A stretch of DNA of 64,000 nucleotides, from the NCBI GenBank assembly GCA_002104945.1, contig MCFH01000012.1:676001-740000 (forward strand), given 5' to 3'. Source of the stretch: Piromyces finnis. Taxonomy: Eukaryota; Neocallimastigomycota; Neocallimastigomycetes; Neocallimastigales; Neocallimastigaceae. Under the pieces are notes generated by a model. It made no database searches and was not told where the DNA came from. It saw only the letters and a program-made list of their open reading frames with translations. Position numbers and translations under genes: made by a program. This document shows positions 19,258-30,839 of the stretch, piece by piece (position 1 is the first letter of the stretch; each line of letters starts with the position of its first letter).

Positions 19258-19580
19258 TCAAAGTGGTATTTTAGCATCTTTCAAAAAAAAGGATTGATTG
19301 CTTTTCAGAGATAAAATAGACATTGCCTTATGATAATGATGGTGGTAGGATTGAACTAATATACTACTTTTAAATGTACATGTTTAGCATTAAAAGTTAT
19401 ATATATTATATATAGTAATTACAATGGGTTTTGTATCTCAAAAATTGCTGATTTAAGTGACATCAAACGATGCAATTCAAGGATATTATCATTAATGCTA
19501 TAAGAAAATAATTAATAAAACGATGTGTATATCATTAAATAATAAAAAAAAATAATGAAAATATTTTTATACAGTTTCAT
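19258..19580 (-). CDS. Small three-exon gene, 62 residues, unrecognised
   Basis: Three tiny exons splice perfectly in phase: 19580-19573 (ATGAAACT), 19497-19423 and 19363-19258, with introns bounded GTATAA...TATAG and GTAATT...AGTAG. The product begins MKLINDNILELHRLMS, runs through LKSAIFEIQNPF, SYHHHYHKAMSIL and ends LKDAKIPL. It is less AT-rich than its surroundings and its codons look protein-like (few Asn/Lys runs), which argues for a real gene. The exons are too short to stand out as open frames. It is probably a largely helical protein; I do not recognise the family. The alternative is a pseudogene or a chance match of splice sites, but two introns that both keep phase make this less likely. 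Confidence 0.5.
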
Positions 19581-20988
19581 TATTATATCATTAAAATACA
19601 ATATAGATATTTTATAATTTATTATTTTTTTTTAAATATATAATGATTGTTTTTTTTGCAAGTAATTATACTCCTTTTAATCTATGATCATTGCTATATT
19701 AAGAAAGTTTAGATCAAAGCCAGTATTTATTTATTTATTTATTTATTATTTATATATCTTATAATTTAATATTTTAAAAATAAAAGGTAATAATAGTTTA
19801 ACTAGTATTACTTAATGAATAGTGTCCCGTAGTTATATAATTTTATGTTGAAAAAACAAAAGTATTTTTTTTTTTTTTTTTTGGTTTGTTTGAATAGGAA
19901 AATTAATTGTGTATGGAATAAATTTTAGTGAAAAGTATATGCAGAAATTCTTTAATTTTGAAGATTATTTAACTATTTTCTTATTATTTTGTTGAGGCAA
20001 TAACTTTTATTAACTTTATAAAGTATATATTGAAGACTTTAAAAAATATTATTCGAAAAGTATAATAATGCTACTAATAATGCCTACGCAGTTAATATTA
20101 AATATTTTTTTAAGTAATATTTTATAAATTTGCAATTGAAAATAAAAAAAGTTCAATTATGTATTTGATCTTGATTACTGTTATTATTTAAAAGTACTAA
20201 ATAACTCAAGAATAAAAATCATACCATAAAGATAATTTTTAGTATACATTATATATATATAAAAAAAAGAAATTGTCATGGATTATAATATGTTTAAGAT
20301 TAATTACCCTTTTTAATATTGATATAAATGTTGTTGATAAATTTCAGACAAATACACACACACATACACACATGAGTAATAAATAGCAATTTAAATAAAA
20401 ATACCGAGACTTTTTGTAATTTATTAAAAAAGGTAGATAAAAAGACAATTTCATATTATATATTTCATAAAATAAAACATTAAACATTAATTATATCATA
20501 CCAATACTAATTATCAATGAGTGTGTGGACTGAATAAAAGTTGTATGGTATAGAAAATGAAAAAATTTTATATTAATTTTTAATTGATAAATGGATATTC
20601 CACTATTACAGAAAAAAATAAAAATAAAAAAAAAAGGTATTATAAAAAACAAAACCTTTTAAATATTATATTAAAAATACATTCTATTAATACTGTGTTA
20701 ATATCTATTTTATTGGTATATCTCTTATTTTCTTTTAAACAAAAAGAAAAAGAACTTGAACTTTTTTCTCTTTTGTTAATAGAATTAAAAAAAAAATTAA
20801 TTTAAATATTATTTTAAATCAAATTATTAATAAATAAAGTTTTTATATTAATAATTAAAATTCAATTGATGAATTTTTTTTTTTTTTTTTTTTTTTTTTT
20901 TCATTATTCAATAATACAAATTTTTAAAAGTTAATCTTAAAAAAAAGATTTAATTTTGAAATTTTATTCTTTGTCTAATTAATAAAAG
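19581..20988. other. Intergenic, no gene seen
   Basis: Region between the divergently transcribed small gene and the SRRM1-like gene, so it should hold both promoters. A few higher-GC patches (around 19820-19835 and 20080-20095) have no convincing frame. A poly-T run of about 25 lies just before the SRRM1-like 5' leader. Confidence 0.5.
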
Positions 20989-21541
20989 ATGGGTGATGGA
21001 GGATTCTTTAAAGTAAGTAATAAATATTTATCAAGTATAAATATATGTTTTAAATATTGAATAAAAATTATTTACTAGATAATGCCTTTAAAATTTAAGT
21101 GCATTATTATATTTTTTTAAAATTTATTCATTATCATAATAGTGACGTGAAATGATGTAATATAAATTTATATATAATATGTAATATAAATTATTACAAT
21201 TTTCAATATTAAACAAGTTCTTATAGTTTTCGTATTTAAAATTTTATTCAATTTATAGTAATAGTATTATTACTGAAAAAATTTTAATACTACTATATAC
21301 TATTTTTTAATTAATAATTTATTATCAAAAAAAAAAGATTGAAAATGATTAAATATATTTAAAGAACAGATTCAATTAATAAATAAAAATGAAACTTTAT
21401 TTAAATAACAATTTTGTATTTTATAGGGGACAAGCTCTGAACAAGATAATCGATTCAGTGATAAAACAAAAAAGCAATTAAAAAATATGTCTTTTCCTTC
21501 AATATTTAATAAAAAAGTACTTATTCTCACTACTTCTATTC

Positions 21542-21579
<38 letters not shown>

Positions 21580-23259
21580 TAAATCAAATTAATATTCTTT
21601 AATAATTTATTTCTTTTAAATATATATTTAAATTAATGTTAATCATGTTTAAATCAGGTTAATTTGAAAAAAGTACATATGCCTACACTTCAACAATGGA
21701 TTAGTAAAAAAGTAATAGAAATATTGGGAATGGAAGATGATGTATTAATTAATTACATATATGAAACATTGGAAGAAACCCATGTAAGTTGTATAATTAT
21801 AATAGTAATAATAATAATTATAATGTTTTATTTTAATGTATAAAGTTGAAAAAGTAATATGTTAATAAAAATAATTTTATAGAGTCCAGATCCAAAATTA
21901 TTACAATTAAATTTAACAGGTTTTCTTGAAAAAAATGCTGGTTCTTTTGTAAAAGAACTTTGGGAACGTATTCTCAGTGCTCAAGAAAATCCAAGTGGTA
22001 TTCCTACAGAAGATATCGAAAGAGAATTAAGACATCAAGAAGAATTAAGAGTAATTTTATTTTTGTTATTTTAAAATAAAAAAAAAGAAAATTAATTAAA
22101 AATGATATTAATTTTCCCACTCTTTTTTTTTTAATAAAAACAAATAAATAAACAATTTTTTTTTAGGCAGAACAAAAAAGAGTAGCAGAAGAACTGAGGA
22201 AAAGAAAAGAGAAAGAAGAAAATGAACGACGAGAGTTGGAAAAAATAAGAGAAAAGGAGAGAAAGGTAATTAAAGTTATATACTTTCAATAAACTTTTAA
22301 GTATAATAAGAACAATAATATATATCTATCTATTTTAAAAAAAGGAAAGGGAAGAACGTAGAAATAATAGAGATAAAAGAAGTTATCGTAGTAGAAGTCG
22401 AAGTTATGATCGTAAGCGTAGACGTAGATATAGTCGTAGTCATAGTCGCAGTCGCAGTCGCAGTCGTAGCAGACATCATAATAGTCATAGATCTAGTCGT
22501 CATCATAGTAGAAGAAGCAGATCAAAGGATAGAAGCAGAAGCCGTAGTACAGACAAAAGTAAAAAAGAAGAAAAAGAAAAAACTATCAGAGAAGTCAAAA
22601 ATAATAAAGAAGTAGAAGAAAAAAAAGAAAAAATGGCTATAGATGATATTGATGAAGATGAAATGAGTCTTGAAGAAAATGAATTATATAAGAATGATGA
22701 AATTGATGGAAATGATTTAGATGGTGATATGGATTTAGTAAACGAAGATTTAACAGATAAACATTTAACTGTCGAAAGTGAAAATAAGAAAAAAGCAGAG
22801 AAGAATACAGATGAAAATGAAATGTTAAAAGATGAAAGTGATAAAGAATCAGGGGAAGAAGATGAAGAGGATAAAAAAGGAGAATTAAAAAGTAAAAATC
22901 AAGTTCGTGATCGTAGTAGAAACAGAAGTAGCAGTCGTTCAAGAAGATCGTCAAATCGTAGTAAAGATAGACATAGCTCAAAATCAAGATCTTCTAGATC
23001 AAAACATTACAGATCAAGGTATGATTCAAGATCTAGATCAAGATCTAGAAGTCGTCATCATAGACGTCATAGTAGAAGTCGTCATCATCGCTCTTCAAGA
23101 AGAGATAGAGATAGTGATGAAAAAAGGAAGTCAAAAAAGGAAAGTAAAGATAATGATGATAAAGAAGTAGAAGACCAAAAGAGAAAGCATGAAGAAAATA
23201 GTGATGAAGAAAAAGGAAAAATATCTGAAAAAGAAAATTCAGATAGTGATAATGAATAA
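20989..23259 (+). CDS. SRRM1/SRm160-like splicing coactivator (PWI + RS)
   Basis: Six exons: 20989-21012, 21427 to about 21513, about 21659-21784, about 21883-22050, 22168-22265 and 22345-23259. The protein begins MGDGGFFK then GTSSEQDNRFSDKTKKQLK, almost the same as human SRRM1 (GFFRGTSAEQDNRF). It is followed by the PWI fold: PTLQQWISKKVIEILGMEDD, then LQLNLTGFLEKNAGSFVKELW and SAQENPSGIP. The PWI domain binds nucleic acid and bridges splicing factors bound to exonic enhancers and the exon-junction complex. Behind it lies a charged coiled region (EELRKRKEKEENERRELEK), then two Arg/Ser repeat blocks (22370-22560 and 22900-23100) separated by an acidic stretch, and a Lys/Glu-rich tail. A nuclear splicing role is inferred from the family. 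Confidence 0.93.
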
Positions 23260-23800
23260 ATAAAAAAAGAATCTAATCATGAATTCAATTGAATATTATA
23301 GTTTAATGGGAACAGTAATAATAAAATAATAATATATAGTAACAATAACAATAATATTAATAATAGGTATTTGTTAATACTATAACTATTATAGTTGTGA
23401 AAATATACATATATATATTAATAAATAATTCATATCTATTTTTACACTTTTTTTTTTTTTTTACTCATTAAAGTACTTTTTAATTCAATCAAATAATTAA
23501 TAAAATTTTACAATAAAAATAAATAAATAAAAAAAAGGTATTTTTAATTCATTGCTTTTTTTTGTTTTGTTTTGTTTTATTTTTTTCAAAAAGTGTTAAT
23601 TTCTTCTTTAAAAAAAAAAAAAATGGAAATAATTTTGAGATATATGAATATTATTGGTTGCTTTGCGATTTTTTTTTTTTTTTAAATAATATAAAAATTT
23701 TAAAAAAAAAAAAAAAAAAAAATTACTTAGTGTGTGGTACTATCACTTCAAGAGTTTATATTAAAAAAAATTGAAATTGAAAATATAAAAACATTAAAAA
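23260..23800. other. Intergenic, no gene seen
   Basis: 540 bases between the SRRM1-like stop and the ataxin-10 start, both on the plus strand. It contains poly-A/poly-T runs only and presumably the SRRM1 terminator and ataxin-10 promoter. Confidence 0.6.
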
Positions 23801-26558
23801 ATGGATAATGTATTGATTGATTGGGATTCCTACAAAAATAATAAGGATAAATTAAAAAGTTATAAAGTCGAATTAATTAATTTAGTTGAAGCACTTAAAG
23901 ATTTCGAATTTCGGTAAACCATTAATAAAAAAGTTATAAAAAAAAAAAAAATTGATATAAAGACAAATATATATATATATATAAAATAAAATTAACATTA
24001 AATAATTTTATATTTCAGTAATTCTTTTCAATATGAAAAAGAAACCTGGAAGTTAATTTCTGTTATATTAAAATGGATAAAGAACAATGATAAAATCAAT
24101 ATGGAAAATGGCAATGAAATTTACATTGAAATTTTGGAATTAATTTTTAAAATTATTCGAAATGCCAATGCTGGTGTTAGAGAAAATCAAATGAATACAA
24201 AGTAAACAAAAAAAAAAAAAAATAAATAATTATTTATATAAAGTTATGTTTTTCATTGGGCACATATAATACTTATTTGTTATTATTATTGTTGTTGTTG
24301 TTGTTGTTTATTGCAAATATTATAATAGAGACTACTTATTATCTGACATATTAAGTACCATTCCAAAATGTATTGAATTGTTAAGAAAAGATGTTACAAA
24401 TACCAAAGGTATTAATAATTCAATTGAAATTTATTATTATTGATATTATTTTTTTTCTTTCAAAATAATACTTACATATAAAATGAAATAAATAATAATA
24501 TTGATAAAAAAAATGAATCTAATAATGTATAAAATAGTAAATACTTGTGTTCAATGTGGAATTCAATGTCTTTCAAATACCTATACCCAAAATACATACT
24601 TGCAAAATAATTACAGTGAGGAATTATATAATAGTAAAATATTGAGGTAAATAGGAATTTAACAGTATCAATTCAAAATATAAAATTTCAAATTTCATTT
24701 AATTCTAATTCTAATTTTGAAAAAAAAAAAAAAAAATTATTTGTTAAAAAAAAAAATAGAACCATTTTCGATTTCCAAGATGAAAAGCTTCAATTATATT
24801 CTATAATGACTGTTCATAATCTTTTAATGAATAATGAAAAAGCTGTGTAAACTTTTTTTTTTTCCTTAATTTTATGAAAAAATTATAAAAGATTTTATAA
24901 TTTATATATATAAATTTTTATATTCCTAACAAAAACCATTAATATATCAAAACTTTATTAAATATAATATAAAAAGTGATATTATTGTTAAAAATGATGA
25001 TGGTCAAGAAGTATTAAGAAGAATTATATTATTTGCTCCAATGTATAAAGAAAATGATAAACTTCCAACCTTTGACCTCATGTAAACTTCACCTTTCATA
25101 TACATACCCATTCTTTTGATACATTTAAATTATGAAAGAAATATTTTTTAAAATTTACACTAATAATATATAATTTAACAATTTATAAATTACCAACAAC
25201 AGATTCTCATTATTTAATAATATTATAAATTTAAATAAACTCTCACAACTTTTAACAGCCTTTGCTCCAATAGAAGATGAAGAATTAGGGTAAAAAAAAA
25301 AAAAAAAAAAAAAAATTCATTATTTAAAAAATACTTTTTTTTCATTTTTTCATTAATTAATAAATACAATATTCTTTTTTATTTATTATATGTATCATTC
25401 TTTCTTTATTATATTATTTTGGTTATTAGTACTGCAGCTATATCTAGAGAACAAACCCTTCTTCTTAAATTTATTGATGGTCGTCTGGAAAATGAAAAGG
25501 ATGAAAATGGTGATGTTACTTGGGATTACCCAAAGGATTTACCTGATCTTTTAGCCCTTTTATTCAAAAGAGTAGTTTCAAGTTCTTATAAAATTATTTC
25601 CGATGATAAAGATGGTGCCTATAGTACCGCAGATACTGATGGTTTAATCCTTCTTTTGATTTGTTTTGGTAGTTTAGTTACATCCTTTGATGAAAAAACT
25701 AGAATAAGATTGTCTAATCTTGGTTTTGTAGAAGATCTTATAAGTATGTTAAAAAAAAATAATAGTTATTTTTTAAAAATAGAATATAATTTACATAGAA
25801 TATACACACAATATTCATATAAAACAATAAAGCATTTCTATACTAATGAAAATATAAAATAAATAAATAAACATTTATTTATTTATTTATAAAAATTATA
25901 ATAATAATAATAATAAAACATAGGTCTTTTAAAGAATGCCAATGAACTTCAACCAAGACTTGGAAAGTTACAAGATAAGGGTGATGAAAATAGTACCTGG
26001 TTTATGTTTAAAAGTGATATCATGACTATTATTTCTGGTATATGTTACAATTGTAAACAAGTTCAAGATGAGGTATAAAATATAAATATAAATAGATGGA
26101 TAAGAATAAATATAATAATTTTTTTTTTTAAAATTTTTCAAATATTAATAAAAACTAAATATATAGATAAGAGAATTAGGTGGTTTACCATTAGTTTTAG
26201 CTAATTGTAATATTGATAATAATAATCCATGTAAGTTTTTAATAACAATCAATTGAAATATTATAAATAATTAATTTTTCGAATTAACCCAACTATTAAT
26301 TTAAATAAAAAATTTTTTTTATTAGATATTAAAGAAAGATCTGTATTTGCCATTAGAAATTTATGTCATAAGAATCCAGAAAATCAAAAAATCATTAATT
26401 CATTAGAAGCCAAGGGTGTAGACAAGAATGCCAACCTTGATGAATTAGGTATTGATGCCGAAATAGATAAAGATGGAAAACTTCGTGTTAAAAGACTTTC
26501 AAAGAAAGAGCAAGAAGAACAAAAGGAATTTGAAGCTAGAATTCAAGAATTAAATTAA
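23801..26558 (+). CDS. atxn10: Ataxin-10 homologue (ARM-repeat protein)
   Basis: About eleven exons, beginning MDNVLIDWDSYKNNKDK at 23801 and ending FEARIQELN at 26558. Clear splices include CG|G at 23913 to 24019, AA|A at about 24202 to 24329, and A|GT CTT at about 25743 to 25923, all in frame. The N-terminal two thirds is alpha-helical ARM-like sequence (ETWKLISVILKWI, LFKIIRNANAGVRENQ, LYSIMTVHNLLMNNEKAV). The C-terminus carries the Ataxin-10 domain signature: an IREL-type helix, LANCNIDNNNPYIKERS then VFAIRNLCHKNPENQKII. In animals ataxin-10 is linked to neurite growth and cytokinesis, and D. discoideum has one homologue. Exon 25419-25744 is the longest uninterrupted coding piece. A 40-base near copy of an exon edge (25053-25092) recurs at 45710. 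Confidence 0.88.
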
Positions 26559-26698
26559 AGTTTATTTGTTATCTAATTCATTCATATATAATGTAGATAA
26601 TATTTTTTTTTTAGAGTAATGTCAAAATTATATAATAAATAAAAAAAGTAATCATTAATTATAATTTATGATTTATTAATTATAGTATAAAATTTTTT

Positions 26699-26734
<36 letters not shown>

Positions 26735-27042
26735 TGAAACTTTTTCAACCAAAATTATAGATAAATGAATTGAAAATTTTTTAAAATTTTATTTTATAAA
26801 TGATCTTTTTCAGTTTAATTAAAAATAATAAGCTCATTATTGCTAACAATTTTTTTTTTTTTATATAAGCATTATGAAAAAAAAAAAAAAGTAAATATTT
26901 ATTAATTATTATAATTTTATTCAATTTTTGATTAAATAAATATAAAAAAAAAAAAAAAAAGATAATAATGAAGAAAAAAAAAAAAAGTATTTCAAATGGT
27001 ATGACAAAAAAAAAAAATAGGTAATAGGCACGATTTAATTTC
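26559..27042. other. Convergent intergenic region with (TTTC)n
   Basis: Lies between the 3' ends of ataxin-10 (plus) and the T-box gene (minus), so it should hold two terminators and no promoter. Contains a pure (TTTC) run at 26697-26734. Confidence 0.6.
26697..26734. repeat. (TTTC)n microsatellite
   Basis: Nine to ten uninterrupted TTTC units between convergent genes. Confidence 0.95.
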
Positions 27043-30000
27043 TTATATTTTTTGATCACGTTCCGTTTGATTAGACATATAATTATTCATATTTAATAAT
27101 AAATTTAATGATGGTGATAAATCTTCCATATTTTCTTTATTTGATTTTGAATCATCAATCAAGGTAAACGTGTTATCTTTATTAAGTAAAAAAGTATCAT
27201 TAATATTAAAATCGGTACTACTATTATTATTTTTATTCCTCTCACCATTGCTATTATCATTATTATCATTATTATTAGAAATAGTAGTAGTATCATTAAA
27301 AGGATTTATGGTTGTAGTATTATTGGGTTCATTAAATGGCGATGGTAGTGAAGGAATTGTTGTTGTCTTTAATAAACCGTCAAGATCAATATTTTCTACC
27401 ATTAAGGCATCATTAAATTGATCATTATAATTTAAAGTATTATCCATCAACGAATCTTGATTAGGAAGAAGAAGAAGAGAAGAAAAATCCAAGTTTGGAC
27501 TTTTACTTTTAGTGGTTGAATTTAACAAAGAAATAGTAGATGGTGTTACTTCCATGGATAATTGTGATGGCATGGTTAGAACAGTTTCTTTATTTTTAAG
27601 CCACGACTCTTTACTACTTTCCAAAGAATTATTTTTATCGTCATTAATAAACAAAGGATGAATAGAATATTGGTGATGTTGATGGTGATGATGGTAATGA
27701 TGATCAAAACTTTCTTTGGAACTTTTTTGAAATGTTTTTGAAATTTTGTAATTATCATTTCCTAAATTTCCAATAAGTTTATTAAAAAAATGAGGAGTTT
27801 TCCCATCTTTATTAGTTTGATATTTCTTTTTTACTAATTTTCTTTTATACGAATGTTTAGGTAACCCTATTGTTTCTTTTCTATTTATTTCAGATAAATT
27901 CAAAGTCATCATTGTATTTTCATTTCCTTTAAAATAATTTTCAGAAATACTTATTCGACTATTTTTTTGTGGCATGGGGGTATTATAATTTTCGTATTCC
28001 TTTATCAAGGATTTATAGCAGGCATCTGTTTCATTTATCGATTCATTTAGTAGATGTGAGGGGTATTTTTGTTGTTTATCTTCTTCTTCCCCAGATTTTG
28101 ATTTTTTCTTTTCTTTTCTATTTCTTTTTTTAGTTTTATAGAGATCATCTTTAAAACCTTTGGCATGTGGGTTATAATTCTTTTTTAATTGATTGACCTT
28201 TTCATTTTGATAGTGAGTAACAGCTAAGAATTTGGTTTCATTAAATTTTATGGTCGATACGTATTTTTTATCGGCATCATGACGTATCAGGTAAAGACAC
28301 GGTTCATACATAAAAAATGAGGATAAATAAAAATGATTTTCAGGGAGTCTAGCAATAGAATTGATAACATTAAGCTTTGTGGATTTATGTTTAACAATTA
28401 TTTCTTTATTATCATTACTACTATTATTATTATCATCATTATTACCATTTATAGTATCATTATACTCTTCTAACATGGCTGATTTTTTAGTACTTTGACC
28501 ATTTTCAGAAATACTTTTTATATGGTTGGTTAATTTAATTTTTGAAAAGGATACACCATGCGTCATCCAAAAATGTCCTAATTTTAAAGGTTTATAGATA
28601 ATTTATATAATATATATACTATTAATTTTTTTGTTTGTTTGTTTTTAATTTTTTTTTATTTAATTATTTTACTAATTTAAAAAAAAAATGAAAATCTATC
28701 TATTATATCTTCTATTATTTATTATTACTAAATATATAAAATTTTTTATACCTGATTGTGGTGAATCAGGATGATAATATTCTTTCTTTTGGGTTGGAGG
28801 AGCAAAAAATTTAATACCTCCTGAAATCCATTTTTTATCACGGTATTTATACTTGTAAGGAGAAGCTTGTAAAATATCAATAGCAAAGGAATATTGAACT
28901 TTTGGTTCCAGATTTATAGGTTGAAATTTTAAAATGGGAAATAAACATCGACCAGATTTTGTAATGATCATTTCATTGACAACAGAGTTAAATTTTTTCC
29001 AAAGATCTGCATCTTCAAGGATAAATAAAAAGGAGGAAGTGGTATCATGAATAATTTCCGGATCATTATTCATAGTTAACTTCATTTGACCTAAATTTAT
29101 ATTATTCTTGATGTGAGAAGATAAAATTATTTCATTTTTATTTTTTGAAAGATTTCGACTATTCTTGCCTTTATCATTATTCTTTTTTGTATCATTAGGC
29201 CCGCCGTTTTTATCGACATTTTCTGTATTTTCGACAAGATCATGATTATCCTTTTCATTATTTATTAAAGTATTTTCAAATCCAAAATAAGAAAAGGATC
29301 CTTCCTTTTCACCTAATACTTTATCTGTATAATGATGATGGAGGTTTATTTTTGATTTTGAAATATTTTCAGAAGTAATAGAATCTAAAGATAAATGGGA
29401 AGAAGGTATTTCTTTAAGATCAGAATCACGAACAGGTTTCGCCAATGACATTGCTGATAATGATATTAAAGGATCACTAATGGGTGATAATTTATCCAAA
29501 CATTCCTTTTCAAAGTTATTAAAAGTTAATGTGGATTGAGAACTTGAAGACTTTTTTTTGTGAAATCTAAAATATTAATATTTAAAAAAAAATAAAATAA
29601 AATAAAATAAAATACATATATATATATATTATAGGTATGGAAAAAACAAAATTATAATATTTTAGCAATCCATAATGAATAACAAATAAATTTATTCAAT
29701 TGTTAAAAGATTTGTATGTAAATAAGATATATATATTTTCAATGGTAAATAAATACCTTTTTACTTTTTTCTGTTTTATATTTTTTAATTTTCCTTTTAA
29801 CCATTCTTTATTCATCGAATGATTACCGCCATTTCTATCAATGGATGATTTTTTTTCACCATATTTGTTAATTTTTATAATGGAGGAAATATTATTATCA
29901 TCATCATCATCACTGAGTTTGTTTGACGAACTTTGACTACTATTGAAAGGCATATCATTTTGAAATGGATTAATTAATAATGAAGATGGTACAATTTTTG

Positions 30001-30454
30001 GATTGGATGAATTTGATAAATATGAATCGTTTAACAAAGATTCATTTTTAATTGGATTATCATTAAATAAATTGAATAGATTTAAATTATCGATTTTATT
30101 AGTAGTACTAACACCACCCTCGATATCACAATTATTTTGATGATATAAAGACATTAAATCTTGATCTAAAATAGTTTTAGGTATATTTTTTGCAAATACA
30201 TCCCGAATACCACCATCTTGATCTGGATCAGAGATATTTTCAGATTTTAAATTATAATTTAGAGAATTGTATAGGAAATCTGATTCATCTTCCTCGTCAA
30301 ATACGTTCAAATCATGATTGATAAGATTTGGATTTAGGACTTCAGTAGATGATCTAGGGATAAAATTGTCATCATATAGATTTAATGGTTTATTCAGAAA
30401 AAGATTAGATTTTCGATTAGATCGATCAAAATTTAATGAATTATTTTGGTTCAT
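27043..30454 (-). CDS. T-box transcription factor
   Basis: Exons 30454-29757, 29566-28752 and 28577-27043 join in phase (AG|A and G|GA) into 1015 residues. The T-box spans about residues 416-648. It begins LEDADLWKKF then NEMIITKSGRCLFPILKF, continues YSFAIDIL, KWISGG and YYHPDSPQSG, crosses the intron to HFWMTHGVSFSKIKLTN, and after an inserted Asn/Lys-rich loop ends FFMYEPCLYLIRHD, FNETKFLAVTHYQN and YNPHAKGF. These match the T-box core block by block (Brachyury: EMIVTKNGRRMFP, YIHPDSPNFG, HWMKAPVSFSKVKLTN, TQFIAVTAYQN, NPFAKAF), including the DNA-contact segments. Flanks are Asn/Ser/Asp-rich, with a basic run (KTKKRNRKEKKKSKS) after the domain that may be a nuclear signal. It should bind T-half-site DNA; targets are unknown. 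The start is uncertain: an upstream Asn-rich reading frame may be part of the same gene. Confidence 0.9.
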
Positions 30455-30839
30455 GAGATTTACAGTTAAATTGGTATTATCTAAAAAGTTAGATGAAGGT
30501 AAATCGTTTATATCTTTAATTCGAATATAGGATTAATATTATAGGAAAATGGTGTTTTAAGAATATCATCAATAATTTTTTTTAACTAAATTTTAAATAT
30601 TACCTTTAAATTTTTTTTCAATTAATTTTTTTTAATAAAAAAAAAGGTGTAAATATGATAATATAAAAATTAGTAACAATAATTTATTAATAAATAGAAA
30701 TAAAATAAAAAAGAGTATGAATAAAGAAAAGTTTTTTTTTTTTTAAATATAAAAATTATTATATTAATATAGTATATAATTAGATTTATAAGGGGAAATA
30801 TATATATAATATATATAATAGTTAATAGATAATTAATAT

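Noticed and set aside
19290-19360. Possible tRNA-like sequence on the minus strand (GGTAGGATTGAACT)
   Set aside because: No acceptor, D or anticodon stems could be paired; the stretch is better explained as a coding exon of the small gene.
22406-23170. Alternative frames over the SR protein (Val/Ile/Asp-rich plus, Tyr/Leu/His-rich minus)
   Set aside because: Products of Arg/Ser and Glu/Asp codon repeats in other frames; the PWI frame is the real one.
26781-27059. Minus-strand Phe/Ile/Lys-rich frame of 92 codons
   Set aside because: Translation of poly-T/poly-A runs in the T-box gene's 3' flank.
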